Origin: Aphis gossypii
Lineage: Eukaryota; Arthropoda; Insecta; Hemiptera; Aphididae
NCBI RefSeq assembly: GCF_020184175.1
Contig: NW_026083006.1
Span: 1 to 64,000, forward strand
DNA: 64,000 bases
Direction of reading: 5' to 3'
Shown: one piece after another, positions 31,664-44,187 of the stretch
How positions within the stretch are numbered: the first letter of the stretch is position 1
How the letters are laid out: each line of letters begins with the position of its first letter
Position numbers and translations under genes: made by a program
The notes under the pieces: generated by a model
Database searches by the model: none
What the model was told of the DNA's origin: nothing
The model's input: the letters and a program-made list of their open reading frames with translations, nothing else

Positions 31664-32145
31664 AGTTACAAAATGTATTTAAACGATAGGTATTAAAGGA
31701 CTATGGTTTGTCTTAGGAGGTTAATCGTCAACTAAATGAATGTTGTTATTATGATAAAATGGAAAATAAAATGTACGCTGCAATTTGGTGGTTATTTATA
31801 AATATTAGTATGCATAACATTATAACAATAATATCATACTAGTAGGTATAAATAATTATTTCGACAATCGAATATCGATATTATATAGGCATATATTTTA
31901 TTAATTTTTGATACAAAATAATGTATGTTTGTATGCTATATTCGTAAGGTGTTACATGATTATGTTCGTCATTTCGTCCATACATATTGTAACGTGAACG
32001 CGTATCACCCTTTGATGTTTCGCCAAAATACCGACAATCGGCGGATCGGTGATTTGTTGCACTCTTATGTCACACGAATATTGTTACGTGTTACATGTTC
32101 ACTGTTTTGTTACGCTAGTGTGTACGTGCCTTTAGAATCCTAGGT
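31664..32145. other. Intergenic, nothing recognised
   Basis: AT-rich at first, more GC from 31950. A 72-codon open frame at 31925-32143 has no recognisable family, low-complexity support or splice context, so I do not call it. Confidence 0.35.
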
Positions 32146-32322
32146 TTACTTAAATTTGTTTTTTCTAACCGTAAGTTGTGTTGCTGCTGAGCACTTTAAT
32201 TTGGTACTATGTCCATGATTCAGTTGGATTTCCACAAGCCAATTTACCGGAAGAACACTAAATTCCTTGGTGTCGGTAAATTTCACCACTACCCATTTCA
32301 TTGATCGATTCTGGAATACCAT
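32146..32322 (-). pseudogene. Possible first exon of a DUF4806-family gene
   Basis: From an ATG at 32322 (MVFQNRS) the frame gives MKWVVVKFTDTKEFSVLPVN then WLVE. The pattern of a short MKW-VV-F leader with a VLP-NW block is what I know from the start of DUF4806 proteins, an expanded and often transposon-linked aphid family. No matching downstream exon follows on this strand; the solo LTR at 32699 lies upstream of it. Isolated exon at best. Confidence 0.35.
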
Positions 32323-32698
32323 TGTAATAATTTTAAATTTGTAAATTGTAAATTTGTGATGTATTTTTGTAAGACAAAGACAACGCATATGTGTGTACCA
32401 TCCTTTTGGCCAGAGGCGTGCCTGTTAGTTGTTACTCACGAAATATGCTATGATATGGAATGAAATACAACTTACCTTTTTATACAAATTTTCCATATGG
32501 TTCTAAGATAAAATAGTTAAAATAACAGCTTAATAATCAATAACTACTATTTAAAAAATGATGATCGTTTGTCGGTTGATCTAAATGCGATCGGTAATAA
32601 AATATTATTATAATTGAGCGTGAACGGACAGTTTCGCAATGAGACAATGGAATGGATATCTAGTAGTCAGAAGATACGCTGCTGGTCATCGATAACAT
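32323..32698. other. Intergenic, nothing recognised
   Basis: AT-rich sequence without ORF or clear element end. Confidence 0.35.
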
Positions 32699-33210
32699 TG
32701 TAGTAACCCGTCGCTCTCACCGCTGGGTTTGTACACGCTTCTTTTATGACGAGTGCACGTTCGCTGCTATTTGGAGTGGAAGAGGTTGAAAAGATATATA
32801 TAATAAATATTAAGACTTTATTGATTTATAAACGTTAAGTTACAACTGTTTTTTGAACCGTATCAAATTAATTAATATATTTATTATAATTAGAAGTTTT
32901 TCGACGGAATAGAACTCTACGGAGAGTAAGTGTTGTGAGAACGTCTCCCTAGAGGCTTCGGGTAAGCATGGGTGAGACGTTGTGTGTAAGACTTGTAAGA
33001 CTTCTCTGATCAGAGCTTGTGAATGGCTCCTATTTATATGGAGACATGCCCTGATTAGGATAGGATGATTGCCGTTATAGAAAACTGCTACAATAATCTA
33101 AATCGGTGTTTACCAATGAGAAGGCCCGATTAGTGGCCTATTCCGGTGGCGTGATGTTGTGTTTGACCTTTTTCACTATAGGCTTTCCGTACCTACGTCA
33201 GCTTACTACA
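32699..33210 (-). repeat. Probable solo LTR, 512 bp
   Basis: The interval begins TGTAGTAACCCG and ends GCTTACTACA, giving an 8-bp perfect terminal inverted repeat TGTAGTAA/TTACTACA with the TG...CA form of LTRs. On the minus strand it has TATAAATAGG (about 33035) and, further on, AATAAAG (about 32815). It is GC-richer than its surroundings. Flanks show no matching target duplication (AACAT against CTAAT), so it may come from recombination between different copies. Confidence 0.6.
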
Positions 33211-34259
33211 CTAATATAATTTATATTTCTGAACTCTGCAAAGTATATTAATCTAAAGTAAATTTATGATGAATAAAAGTGTAAAAAGTAATTTATTGTT
33301 TTGAAAACTATTATAATAAATGTTTAATCCATCCAATATAAAATCAATTGTTATCATAATAACAATATATATAATAAAATGTATTAATATAAATATATTT
33401 ATAATGTGATACAATTTATTTGTATGTTTGTATGTAGATTATACTTTATAAACATTTTATATACTAAATTATTAACCTAAGATATTTATTGTAGATACTT
33501 GTATAATAATATTATAGATAATTTCAAATCGTAAAATAATTTTTATTGATAAGTATAATTGAGAATTATATGATACTAATTTATTGTTATTAATATATTT
33601 ATCAAGGATATCCCTACTTTAAAAATGTTGAACTTGTAAGGTGCCACGTACAAGCAATGGAATGATGTAGTATCGAATGGAATATTTGTAAAAAATGAAG
33701 ACTTTTGAATTATTTCTTAGTGTTTTATTTCGACAAAAATATTCTACGTCCAAATGACAAAATTATTGAACTGGGTGACGTGAAGGTGCTCGCTCTAACT
33801 CTGGTGGATCACGTCTGAAATGTGCCTAATCTTGGCCCCCTTATATATCATCCACGGACTCCCGCGGTACCTTTAGGTCCCTGATGGTCAGCGTCACCTG
33901 CATCCGCTTCTTCCCACGCTTTGCGTTATCTGAGCGACGCTGTGCGTCAATAATACATCTATAATATTCTACCGAGTGGGTAATTACGTACCTAGTATGT
34001 TCTACCGGGTGGTGATGTATTCATTACATGCCTCCGGCAGCAATCATATAAATCATATAGTTGTTATATTCTAGCGGGTAGAAAGCATACGGGCGATGAT
34101 ACTGTTGATTGGTTTTTTACCTTTCGTTTTAGGTCCCAATTTATTATACCCGATCATTGCTTGCTTGGCTGCTCACCCTTAGCATAATTATAGGGATGTT
34201 TGTTATGCCCCTATGGTTATTGTTGGCTACAGTATGTAGTAATTTATATATTATATTTA
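33211..34259. other. AT-rich stretch followed by LTR-like promoter sequence
   Basis: 33211-33630 is AT-rich and featureless. From about 33637 (TGTAAGGTGCCACG) the sequence is GC-richer and on the minus strand has TATATAAGGGGGCC (about 33843) followed by AAATAAAACAC (about 33725); TTCTACCGGGTGG-like phrases recur near 33968, 34008 and 34070. This resembles another LTR on the minus strand, but I could not find its second end. Confidence 0.4.
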
Positions 34260-35619
34260 ATATAAGTATCAGAGCACGTTGCAGACTCAAAATATCAACT
34301 GATGACTTGGCATTATTTGATAGCAGTAACAGTCAATTATGACCAATTTTGGGCTGTTTAGCTGGGAGCTCACACATATTTGTTATAGGTGTTTATCATG
34401 GTCTTACTAAACCAAACGATTCAAATATTTTTTTTTCAAGATTTTGTGAATGAAATGATAAATATTGTTAACAATTGATTTTTATTTAATGATGTATTAT
34501 ATAAAGTTTATGTCCATAGCATTATTTGTGATACTCCGGCAAAATCTTTTCTTCTCAAAATAAATGGCCACACAGGTTATTTTAGTTGTACCAATTGTAC
34601 TCAAGAAGGTGAATTTCTAAATGGTCGTATATGTTTTCCAGAAATAAAAATAATATTTTAAGAACCGATGAGGCATTCATACGTTAGGTTAGGTATATGA
34701 GTACGAAGAATTTCATCAAAGACAATCAATTTTACTAAATATTCAAAATTTTAAACAACCTATTACTAGAGTATGTTTGGATTATATGCATTTAATATGC
34801 ATCGGTGTTCTTAAGAAGATAATAAAATTGTGGCTAGAAGGCAAACCAAATTACAGATTTGTAAGTTTACCTCATGCTAAAATATTGTCGTTGACTTCAA
34901 AATTATAAAATATCATATTACTAAAGACTTAGCTCAAAGATCCCAAAGTATTGAATTTATTGAGAAATGGAAAGCCACAGAATTAAGGCAGTTTCTGTTA
35001 TATACCTGTCCAGTTATTTTAAAAGATATTTTACATCCAAAAGTTATAGATAATATTATGACTCTTCATGTCAGTATGCGAATTCTGTGTAGTAAGAGTA
35101 TTTTGCAAAATATTCTGATTATGCCAAGAACTATTGCAACATTTTATTGATACATTTTTAATTTTATACGTATAACACTTTGTTTCTCATAATGTTCATG
35201 GATTGCTACATATTGTAAATGATGCCAAATTATTAGGAACTTTGGATGAATTTAGCGCTTTTCCTTTTGAAAATAAACTTAGGTTACTCAAATGACAGTT
35301 GTGGAAATCTTATAGACTTACTCAACAACTTCATAGAAGGTACATTGAGGAATCTAATAATAAGACCTATACTGTTAGTTCCTCATTAGTAAATAAGTAT
35401 ACAAAGAAACTATCAAAAGGTCCAGTTATTGATACATCTGATGTCGATAGGCAATATAAAAAAGCTAAAATTAACAATATCTGTGTACATATTACAAGTC
35501 CTGATAACTATTACATGTTAAACAATAAAAGTATCATAGTTATTAGCAATATTGTATTTGATCAAGTTCTTAAATGCATGACAGTCATTAACAAAGTTCG
35601 TTTCTGCGTCGTCCATTAA
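34260..35619 (+). pseudogene. CACTA/EnSpm-like transposase remnant (Transposase_21-type)
   Basis: Several plus-strand frames give blocks of a family that is usual in aphids and cnidarians: STDDLALFDSSNSQL (about 34300), GVYHGLTKPNDSN (34388), then degraded CDTPAKSF...GHTGYFSC-like sequence, VCLDYMHLICIGVLKKII (34770), IEFIEKWKATELRQFLLYT (34955) and a last open stretch at 35299-35619 (RYIEESNNKTYT). There are many frameshifts. The link to CACTA/EnSpm rests on general resemblance of the CDxPA...GHTGY..C block to Transposase_21. The N-terminal domain is absent here but present in the related copy at 53541. Confidence 0.55.
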
Positions 35620-35810
35620 GGTGTGTCTTCGCCGTGTATTACAACACACACCAAGTCTCCAACGTCAGTGCCCGACCATTTTTGCTGTATATTCACATTG
35701 GTGTTTGTGCTACGACTGGTGAGGCTGAGAAACATTGTCCGTCCCACGCGTTAGCTGGATCCAGGTCAGCCTTATATCATCCCTCTCTTTTGTTTTTTTT
35801 TGTTTGTTAA
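35620..35810. other. Spacer before piggyBac element
   Basis: Moderately GC-rich spacer with no ORF that I recognise. It ends in the TTAA (35807-35810) used by the piggyBac insertion. Confidence 0.4.
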
Positions 35811-36159
35811 CACGTTGATGGACACGCCATACTATAGCATTCTATGTGTTTTGGTATTGCCGGTGCATGACTGCTATAGCATTTGTTATTGTAAATGTTG
35901 ATTTAGGGTCAAAAATGAAACTTTATGTGATGTACAACTATACAACCTCTTTGGTGGTATACCATAATATCTTTATCACACGTGCGCTTATCGGGCAAAC
36001 CCGCCAAATTCATAATACAACGTATTTTGTTATCAATTATCATTATGATTATTATCCACAAACGAAAAGCAACAACATTTTAAAAACATTACTACTAAAA
36101 CATTTTACTTTTTTATTTAAGATTTATATTTAAACGTATTTTATTAATATATTATTATA

Positions 36160-38107
36160 ATGGATGAAGATAGCCGAATACTGGAAATGTTAGATGACGT
36201 GGAAAATGGTAAGTCGCTTAATATTTTTGGTGTTAGGGATATATAAATTAAAACTAACCATAGGTATTATGTGGTTATTGTTATATTTTAGATAATTTTT
36301 CAACATCTGGCGAATCATATGCAGAAGATTCTCATCAAGGTGATGGTAATTCGTACATAACTGACAGTGATGCTGATCATTCTACAACACTGTCAAGCTC
36401 AAATATAAGTTATACTAGTCCGGATATTGCAGTTGCTGAAAATAACATAAATAATAATGATAATGAAATTGACAGTGATAGTGTGGTAAGTTCTGATTCT
36501 AACACTGATACAGAAGAGGATGAAAGTGATTGGGAAGATGAAAAATTTGGTAATATACAAGATTTTGAATTTGATGTTAGTACAGCTGAAACAAAATTTG
36601 AAATAAACAATGAAACTTCAGCTATTGATGTTTTTTTTTAATTTTGGGATGAGGAAGTATTCAACTTATTACTTACATGCACTAATAACTATGCAAAAAA
36701 AATTGGCACTTTAACTCGTCCTCATACAAAAGGTAGTAGAGCTAAAAATATTACAAAAATTACTCGAGAAGACTTAGAAAAATTTATTGGATTATGTTTA
36801 CTCAAGAGTCAGTTGAAAATCCCAATATTACGAAAAGCATTTAGCAATAACCCAATGTAATACCATCCCATTTTAATTATACTATGTCTGGTAGAAAATT
36901 TGAAAAAATTCTTAGATGTTTTAATAGCTCCGAAGGTATTTCTATAAATATTGTGATAGATTACATAAAGTTTCAACATTAGTTGACATACTAAAAAACA
37001 AATTTCAATCTAATTTCAGCCCTTATGAGGCTCTATCTTTGGATGAGTCCATGTTGCTTTGGAGAGGGCGACTATTATTCAGACAATATATAAAAAATAA
37101 AAAAAACAAATATGGAATTAAGTTTTTTGAGTTATGTACACCTAACGGTTATGTACTGAATACTGAAATTTATAAAGGAAAGACTGATCAGGTGTCAAAT
37201 GGTTCAAAAATAAATGATCTAGTCATCAGATTGATGAAACCATATCTAAATAAGGGTCACCATTTATACATGGACAATTTTTATAACTCAGTGGATTTGT
37301 CAAATATTTTGTATAAGAAGAAAACACATACAACAGGCACATTAAGAAGTAATAGAAAGAAAAATCCAAAATCAATTACAATAAAAACTTTGAAATTGAA
37401 ATTTGGTCAACATGTTTTTGCTAAAAAGGGCCCAATTTATGTCAGTCGCTGGAGGGATAAACGGGAAGTGCTATCAATTACAACTGGACACAAACCTCAT
37501 GGTTTCAGTCAAAAATAAATATGGACAACAAAAAATGAAGCCCAAGCACATTGCTGAGTACAACTTAAACATGTCAGGGATTGATCGAAGCGACCAAATG
37601 ATAAGTTACTATTCTTCACCAAGAAAAACTATTAGGTGGTATAAAAAAGTTATCTTCCACTTTCTGGATATTTCTGTATGGAATGCATACTATTTGTATA
37701 AAAAATCCCTGTCAACTAGCAACTACCGTTTTATTGATTTTCGTGAAGCCATAATTCAAAAACTAATATATTTACCAGAGAACATTATTCATGGAAACCA
37801 ACTAATTAAAAATAAAAATATTCATAGAAATATGAATAATTTACCAAGACCAACATCGCCAATTTTAGGACACATGCAAGAAAAAATTCCACATCCTCCA
37901 GGTATAACAATATAAAAAATATTTTAATATAAAATGTTGTAAAACTATTGTTTTAGGTTGGAAAATAAGTGGATATTTCCTGCGATGTAGACAGTGCACA
38001 AAGCAAAAAAAAGTTAAACAGACCTCATGGAGGTGCAAAATGTGTCCTGAGCAACCGCCATTATGTCCAGGAATTTGTTTTTCAATGTATCATAAACTTG
38101 AGTAATA
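36160..38107 (+). pseudogene. piggyBac transposase, three exons, broken
   Basis: Exon 1 MDEDSRILEMLDDVENG ends at a GTAAGT donor (about 36211); exon 2 starts after TTTTAG at 36291 with an acidic leader. The DDE domain has LSLDESMLLWRGRLLF (first Asp), LYMDNFYNSVDL (second Asp) and the NMSGIDRSDQMISYY block (third). The final exon gives the Cys-rich tail (LRCRQCTKQKKVKQTSWRCK, then CPEQPPLCPGICFSMYH). Lesions: TAA near 36640, TAA near 36858 with loss of frame until about 37035, and a frameshift near 37475. The frame breaks make it inactive, though its DNA ends look usable. Confidence 0.88.
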
Positions 38108-38236
38108 ATCATATAAATAAAACCAATTTAATATTTATGTTTTATTCACAATCCATATAATTGTATGGGTTTTTACGTGTTTATACTAATTTTTACAAAG
38201 TTTGTATTGTTTTATTTTATTTTGTTATTTTAAGTT

Positions 38237-38530
38237 TTATGAAGAAGTATATATTTATGTTGTTCCTTATAATTTTCACTAAGTATGTGATAGAGTATAG
38301 GCTTATATTGTATTTTTTCTTATTATAAATTTTATGAAGAAGTATATAATACTTATATCTATTGTTCCTTATAATTTTCACTAAGCATGTGATATTGTAT
38401 TTTTTAATTTTATTGAAAGAACTTAGGTTTTTTTTTACACGTTTTATAAAGTTTGTTTTTTTGTTTTATTTTATTTCGTTATTGTAAATTGTATGAAGAC
38501 TGAAGAGAAATATAGACTTATGTTGTATTC
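38237..38530 (+). repeat. Short tandem duplication in the piggyBac 3' region
   Basis: A block starting TTATGAAGAAGTATATA and containing TTCCTTATAATTTTCACTAAG occurs at about 38237 and 38332 (95-bp step), with a third, looser copy from about 38490. Non-coding, between the transposase stop and the right terminal repeat. Confidence 0.65.
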
Positions 38531-38803
38531 GATTTTGATTTTTACTAAGTACTTTATGTTCCATTGCATTTATAATTCAATTATTTTTAAAAACAGTGGA
38601 AGTATTTGCACGGTTTCATTAGGAAAAACGATACATGCTATTGCAGTCATCTTATTTTTTTTTTCTAAAATACTCCATTATTATACACTGATTATAAAAA
38701 TATAACTTTCATAAAAATCGGACGAAAACTTCAAGAAATACAGAGTGATGCTAAAAGGTCAGAAATGTGGTGCCATGCTATAGCAGTCATGTCCATCAAC
38801 GTG

Positions 38804-39128
38804 TTAATATTTTATATTATAATATTATATTACTATGTTATTTTAAGTTTACTAACATTAGTACGTAAGAATATATATATTTTTATTTATACGTGTAAGA
38901 GTTGGCAATATGTTCTTTTCGATAAATTTAATACAGTCCACTTTCTTATAATTTGTTATCTGTTGTTTTTAATACATCGTAATTTCTGCCCAGTACATTT
39001 GCTAATAATTTATAGTACTACTTATCCGGCGCATGTAACTCTGCGAGTCTATACCCGGCAGACACCCAGTGGTGTCATAAAAGATCAGGTAGTCGCGCAA
39101 ACAATTTTATTTAAATTCGATATTTTAG
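38804..39128. other. Intergenic, nothing recognised
   Basis: AT-rich to 38990, then about 100 bp of mixed composition (CCGGCGCATGTAACTC). No clear gene signal. Confidence 0.35.
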
Positions 39129-40375
39129 AACATGTTCAAAGTCCAATCTATGGCGAACCTTTCAGTAATCATCAAACTAATTCAAGGATAGAACATTTAT
39201 AATTTAATAATAATATAAATAAAATCTTGATCTAATAATCTCGTATTTTAACATTTTAGAAAATATCCGTCGAAGTTTAAGCTACACTAGTGAACCTTCA
39301 AGTGACTATCAAACTGATTCAAGAAAGATCTCATAATATAATATTATATAATTTACTTAAATTAATATAAAAATTAAATCATGATAACATTTATATACAT
39401 TATTTTAGAAAATTTGTGTACAAGTTTAAATTACGAAGAACCTTCCAGTGGTCGTCAAACTAACTCAAGTAAAGATCTAATATTTATAGTTCAATAATAT
39501 AAGAATAAAATCTAGTCTAGATAATATATAAAACATTTTATTTAATATTTTAGAACGTTTTCATCCAAGTCCAAGTTACGATGAATTTTCCAGTGATCAT
39601 CCAACTATCAAGTAAATATAAAATTGATTGTACTTTATTTAGTAAATATAAAAATTAAATCATTATAACATTTATATATTATATTTTAGAAAATGCATAT
39701 CAAAGGTCAAGCTATGATAACAACCTAACAGATAATAAATCTATTTTCAAAAAGGAAAAAACGTGAACGATGCCTTTCTAATAATGGTAAAATTTAGTTT
39801 ACTATTTTTAATCTGCATATTCTCATACTTAAGTATAATAGTAATGAAATAATAATTATTATTATTTTCTAACAATCTATCTACTGTATTCACATGTTCA
39901 CTTAACATTGCAAATTGTTCATAAAACTAAATTAACTATTAAAAATAGTCTATTAATAAATTATAATATATGAATTACTATATTTCAAGTATACATTTTG
40001 CATTTGTTACTTGTTTTAGATTTTTAAGACCGTGTACTAAGACAACTTTCACATAAAAACTTCATTTATTTAAATTAGATGAAAAAGTGTCTGCATTGAA
40101 TTATCCTCCTACAAAACACAAACATTACTGATTATTATAATACCAATATTTTAGAAAATTTCCCTCTTCAATATGAGCAAGATTTACAAAATGTTGAAAT
40201 AAAACTTAAAAATGATGAAATTTATAAGTCGAACATGGTACGATTTGAGTTTTTAAAACTGATAATCTAGGTTAAAATTATAATAATTATTTTAATGTTA
40301 TTATTTTTACAATAGTTAACAGCTCTATCCAAGATGGGTGGTTCAAAGACAGATGAAGCTACAAAGTATATTTTA
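39129..40375 (+). pseudogene. DUF4806-like gene with a tandem array of micro-exons
   Basis: Four 57-63-bp exon-like units plus a longer fifth repeat at about 143-bp spacing: 39129-39185, 39260-39322, 39409-39468, 39554-39611, and 39690 on. Each follows a TATTTTAG or ATTTTAG acceptor; units 3 and 4 end at GTAAA donors, while units 1 and 2 have GG and GA there. Their products share a pattern (SLSYTSEPSSDYQTDSR; SLNYEEPSSGRQTNS; SPSYDEFSSDHPT). Unit 5 runs into a basic stretch (SKRKKRERC) after a frameshift. Further exons at 40155-40237 (FPLQYEQDLQNVEIKLK) and about 40318-40371 (LTALSKMGGSKTDEATK) resemble the DUF4806 core, then the gene stops. The first exon and the C-terminal part are missing. 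Confidence 0.55.
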
Positions 40376-40612
40376 AAATAATATACGCTGATAAATTAGC
40401 AATGTGTTAAGCTGGTTACACACGGAGCGGTTTGGCCGCGCGCCGTCGCGGTTTTTCTTCGCGCCATATTTAAAAATAGCTAAATTCCACATAAAATAAA
40501 GTGAATATTGGAGCGAGTTGGTGTTATTAATAATCAGTTGTGCTAAAAACGTGGTTGAGGTAAGACCTTTGAATTTCGTTTTTCAAGTTTAACATAAATT
40601 ATACGTATTATT
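40376..40612. other. Candidate left end of second PIF/Harbinger element
   Basis: At 40407 the sequence reads TTAAGCTGGTTACACACGGAG, then a GC-rich CGCGCGCCGTCGCGG. A GGTTACACACGG-like terminus next to TTA is typical of PIF/Harbinger ends. I could not find the inverse copy beyond 46774. Confidence 0.45.
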
Positions 40613-41106
40613 ATGGACTTATTAAACGACGTTGAAGCCATAGCGGTAGCATATGTATTAAATAAACGTAATAGAACTGAAAAAAGCAAAGATCCAAAAG
40701 GCGCTATTGGGTACATCCGATAAACACAACAAGAATTAAAGAAAGTCAGTTTCAAGTGAACTTTATGATACTGAGGGCTCACCCTGAAGAATTTTTAAAG
40801 TACTTCATGATGTCTATAAAAACGTTTGATGAATTGGAAAGTAAATAAATAACGAATAAATATTTAAAATCAGAACGCATATAAAATTACAAACGTTAAC
40901 ATTTTACGTTTGGATAACAATATATCAAATAATTTCTATTTTTTAGATTTCACTGGTAAGACCATGCTTGTCAAAACAAATAACGCATATGCGCGTTCCA
41001 ATTAGTACAGAAGAACGACTGACAATCACGTTGCGGTAAGTAGATAATATCATTTATTTTTTTTATTTATATAATTGTATACGCCCACAATGGGCTCAGA
41101 ACAGTT

Positions 41107-43020
41107 TTTTTTTTTTTTTTTTTATCATAAACATAACAAGAATAGAACATTAATACATACTAGTAGGTACATAATAGTACTGTTAACAATTTAATAAAAT
41201 TGATTTCAACCTGGTTAAATTATCATGGAAAAAATCGAAATTATTGATTGAGTTACCAGAAATTAGCATTCTATTGATCGGGGTGAATTTACTATAATTA
41301 TTACGATAAGTAGGTACATAACATGTTTTTAATACACGACTATTAGTTTGAGGGACATTTAGAGGTATTTGGCTAAGTAGTTCTGGACAAATTATTTGAG
41401 AATTTAGAAGTTTATACAACCAAGACACATCATGAAAAGTTCTTCTATCCTTAAGCGACACAATATTATATTCACTAGCTAGCTGCTCCAGCGAGACGTC
41501 AGTTCTATTAGACTTATATGCAAGTACTCTCAAAAATCGTTTTTGGACTCGTTCAATTTACTAATTTGTCCAGTTTGGTACGGATTCCAAATAACCGAAC
41601 CATATTCTAGAATAGAGCGGACTAAGGAACAATATAATATTTAAAACAATTAGGGTCATTAATTCTAAACTGTTTCGTCGTATAAAACCTAATACTCTAA
41701 GAGCTTTATTACACGATATGGTTATGTGATTATTAAATGATAAGTCTTTTGATAAAAGAATACCTAGATCCTTTATCTGGGTTACAATCATTAAATTAGA
41801 ATTATTCATTTTATATTGAAATTGGATATTTATTTTTTCTTCGTGAGAATGAAATTTGCGAGCATTTTTCCGCGTTTACAGTTAAACCATTTACCGAGCA
41901 CCATAAGCAGAAATAGTCTAAGTCGGATTGTAATTTTAGGCAATCATCATGAGAGTAAATAGGCATATATAATTTTAAATCGTCTGCAAACATTAAGAAA
42001 TTACTGCTTTTAAACATATCTTTAATGTCGTTTATAAAGAGTGTAAATAGTATAGGTGATAAGTGCCCGCCTTGAGGAACTCCGGATGTAACATTTATTG
42101 GCAATGAGACACTATCTCCTAGTTTTACTTGCTGAGTTCTACCATTCAAGTATGATTTAAGCCATAATTGCATTTGACCAACAATACCGACATATTCTAA
42201 TTTTTTTACCAGAATAGATAAGTCGACACTATCAAACGCTTTCTTAATGTCGGTATATACAGCATCAACCTGTATACCTTTACTAATTAGCGATATAAGA
42301 TCAGTATAGTAGATTAATAAGTTGGTTGTTGTTGACCTCGAATGACGAAACCCATGTTGGTTATCTGAAACTACTTTATTAAAAACTGTTGTAATTTTGG
42401 TACTAGCAATTTTTCAAAAGTTTTAGGCAATGAACTTAATTGAGAAATAGGGTGGTAGTTTGAAACATTATTACGATTCCCTGATTTAAACACAAGATAA
42501 ATAAAGCTGGATTTCCATTGATCATGAAAACAACCAGATGATAAAGAAAGATTAAATAGATAATGATTGGGACGCGTTAATGAAAAATAACACTTTTTAT
42601 AAATTATTTCGGGAATTTGGTCTGGACCACTTTTAGTTTTATATGATAAATTACGAAGAGTATCAAATATTTTCAATATGGTAAGCTGGCAAGTGCTAAA
42701 ATTTATATCGGTATTATAGCACCGGATATGACTAACATTGTTATTCGATTGACTATAAACAGATTCAAAATACGATTTAAATATGTTCACTGTATCGTCC
42801 ATGTTTTTAGCAATATTAATACCATCAGTTATGTTACATGGAACAACATTACATTTTTGTTTATTCTTAATAAAGCTCCAGAAATACTTTGGATTTTTTG
42901 TTATAGAGGTTTGGATTCGTTCAACGTGTTTTTTATAACATAACTTAGACATATTTTACATTTTTTCCTCATTGCTGAGAAACTTTCGTAATCATCATTA
43001 TTACCGGAAGACTTAAATAG
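41107..43020 (-). pseudogene. 5'-truncated non-LTR retrotransposon (Jockey/CR1-like LINE)
   Basis: Minus-strand reverse transcriptase with LSYKTKSGPDQIPEIIYKKC (about 42640), the SGVPQGGHLSPILF block (about 42075), catalytic FADDLKLYM (about 41985) and a C-terminal region (QIKDLGILLSKDLSFN near 41775; LKDRRTFHDVSWLYKLLNS near 41430). A poly-A tail appears as poly-T at 41107-41124. Frame breaks near 42371, 42175, 41811 and 41540; upstream endonuclease missing. It lies in the large intron of HARBI1 copy 2. Confidence 0.85.
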
Positions 43021-43288
43021 TTTTGTGTTCGTTTTTTCTGTTCATAGTAAATATTTAAAAATACAACAGTGAATAAATGTATCTATTACATAATAATATT
43101 TTAACATTTTAAACATCCTCGTTTATATAAAATTATAAAAAAAAATGTATTATATTTTAAAATTAAATAAAACAATAAAACAATATTAAATATTGATAAA
43201 AATTAAAAATGCACTCAACTTAAGTTCTGTTATGAAAAAAAAAATAGTTAAAAATAATATAAAAAAAATACAAAAGTTTACATTCAAT

Positions 43289-44187
43289 CTATTTAGTATT
43301 TTCATATTCATTAGTCTTATTCAGTCTTGAATTAGTGAAGGGTGTAGTCGATGGAGAACCAGGAGTAGTTACTGCTTGAGACGAATTTGAATAACAATTA
43401 TAGTACTGATGTGGATTGGCAGCACTCACAGCTGATACTGATTGGTAAGTATCTAGTCCTAAAGAAGTTAATGAGGATGAAGCTGGTGTTATGTCGAGAT
43501 GATTAGGACAATGATTTATTGCGGTCGGGTATGCGTTATAAGAACGGTCATAGAAAGTTGAGGTGGGGTTTGTATGGGCCTGGAATCAACATTATTAATT
43601 GCCGGAGGAATGTATGTACTTTGGTTAGGATTTGTAGAAGAAACTTTTTGGATGGTCTGCAAGAATTCAATAAAAAGTTGATTTTGTTTTTCATGACTTA
43701 ACATTCTAATTTGAGGCGCCAGTGACATAAGAAAAGAAAATCTGGATCTTCAACTTTTCGACCTTTCAGCATTTGTAATAAGCTGTCTTCAAAAGACATT
43801 TTTTTTTCTTTTGACATACATTTGTTGTTGGGATTTCGGTGACTCTACTTCCGAGTCGTCTACACAGACACCAGAATCTTCCATATTCCTCACTATTTCT
43901 GATTGAACTCGTCGTTTTCCTCTTCCGGTTGACTCTCGATAAAATTACTTTCAGTCCTAATGGTTATATACTTATGAGTTTTTTCAAACTGTTAATTATT
44001 TTTAAATGTTAAAATGTAAATATTTTTGTTATGTTCTGTTTTCCATTGTAGGTCTTAAAAATTGTAAAATATCTGCATAATATACATATTTTTTTTTGTT
44101 TTTTGCAGCATTTCCTGATTTTTTTATACACTTCTTTCTGAAGGTATCTCGTATATTTTTCCATTTTAATTTAAGCTCTTTTACTAG
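43289..44187 (-). pseudogene. MADF-BESS protein, PIF/Harbinger partner, nested antisense
   Basis: Exon 1 fragment (about 44187-44040): LKLKWKNIRDTFRKKCIKKS and YVYYADILQFLRPT, the second half of a MADF domain (DNA binding). A second exon (from about 43975) gives FIESQPEEENDEFNQ and, after frameshifts, FLFLMSLAPQIRMLSHEKQ (about 43730), a clear BESS motif for protein contacts. After a shift near 43550 the frame runs through a Ser/Thr/Asn-rich tail to a TAG at 43289-43291. The first half of MADF is not seen. It lies antisense in an intron of the HARBI1-like gene and is presumably its accessory partner. Confidence 0.7.

Larger units (their letters stand above)
35811..38803 (+). mobile_element. 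piggyBac transposon with both ends, 2993 bp
   Basis: The ends are CACGTTGATGGACA at 35811 and its exact inverse TGTCCATCAACGTG at 38803, each bordered by TTAA (35807-35810, 38804-38807). Subterminal sequences TGACTGCTATAGCAT (35868) and ATGCTATAGCAGTCA (38776) are also inverted. It contains a three-exon transposase. Confidence 0.92.

Noticed and set aside
31925..32143. 72-codon ORF with Val/Tyr/Cys-rich product
   Set aside because: No domain, no splice context, no homologous exon that I recognise.
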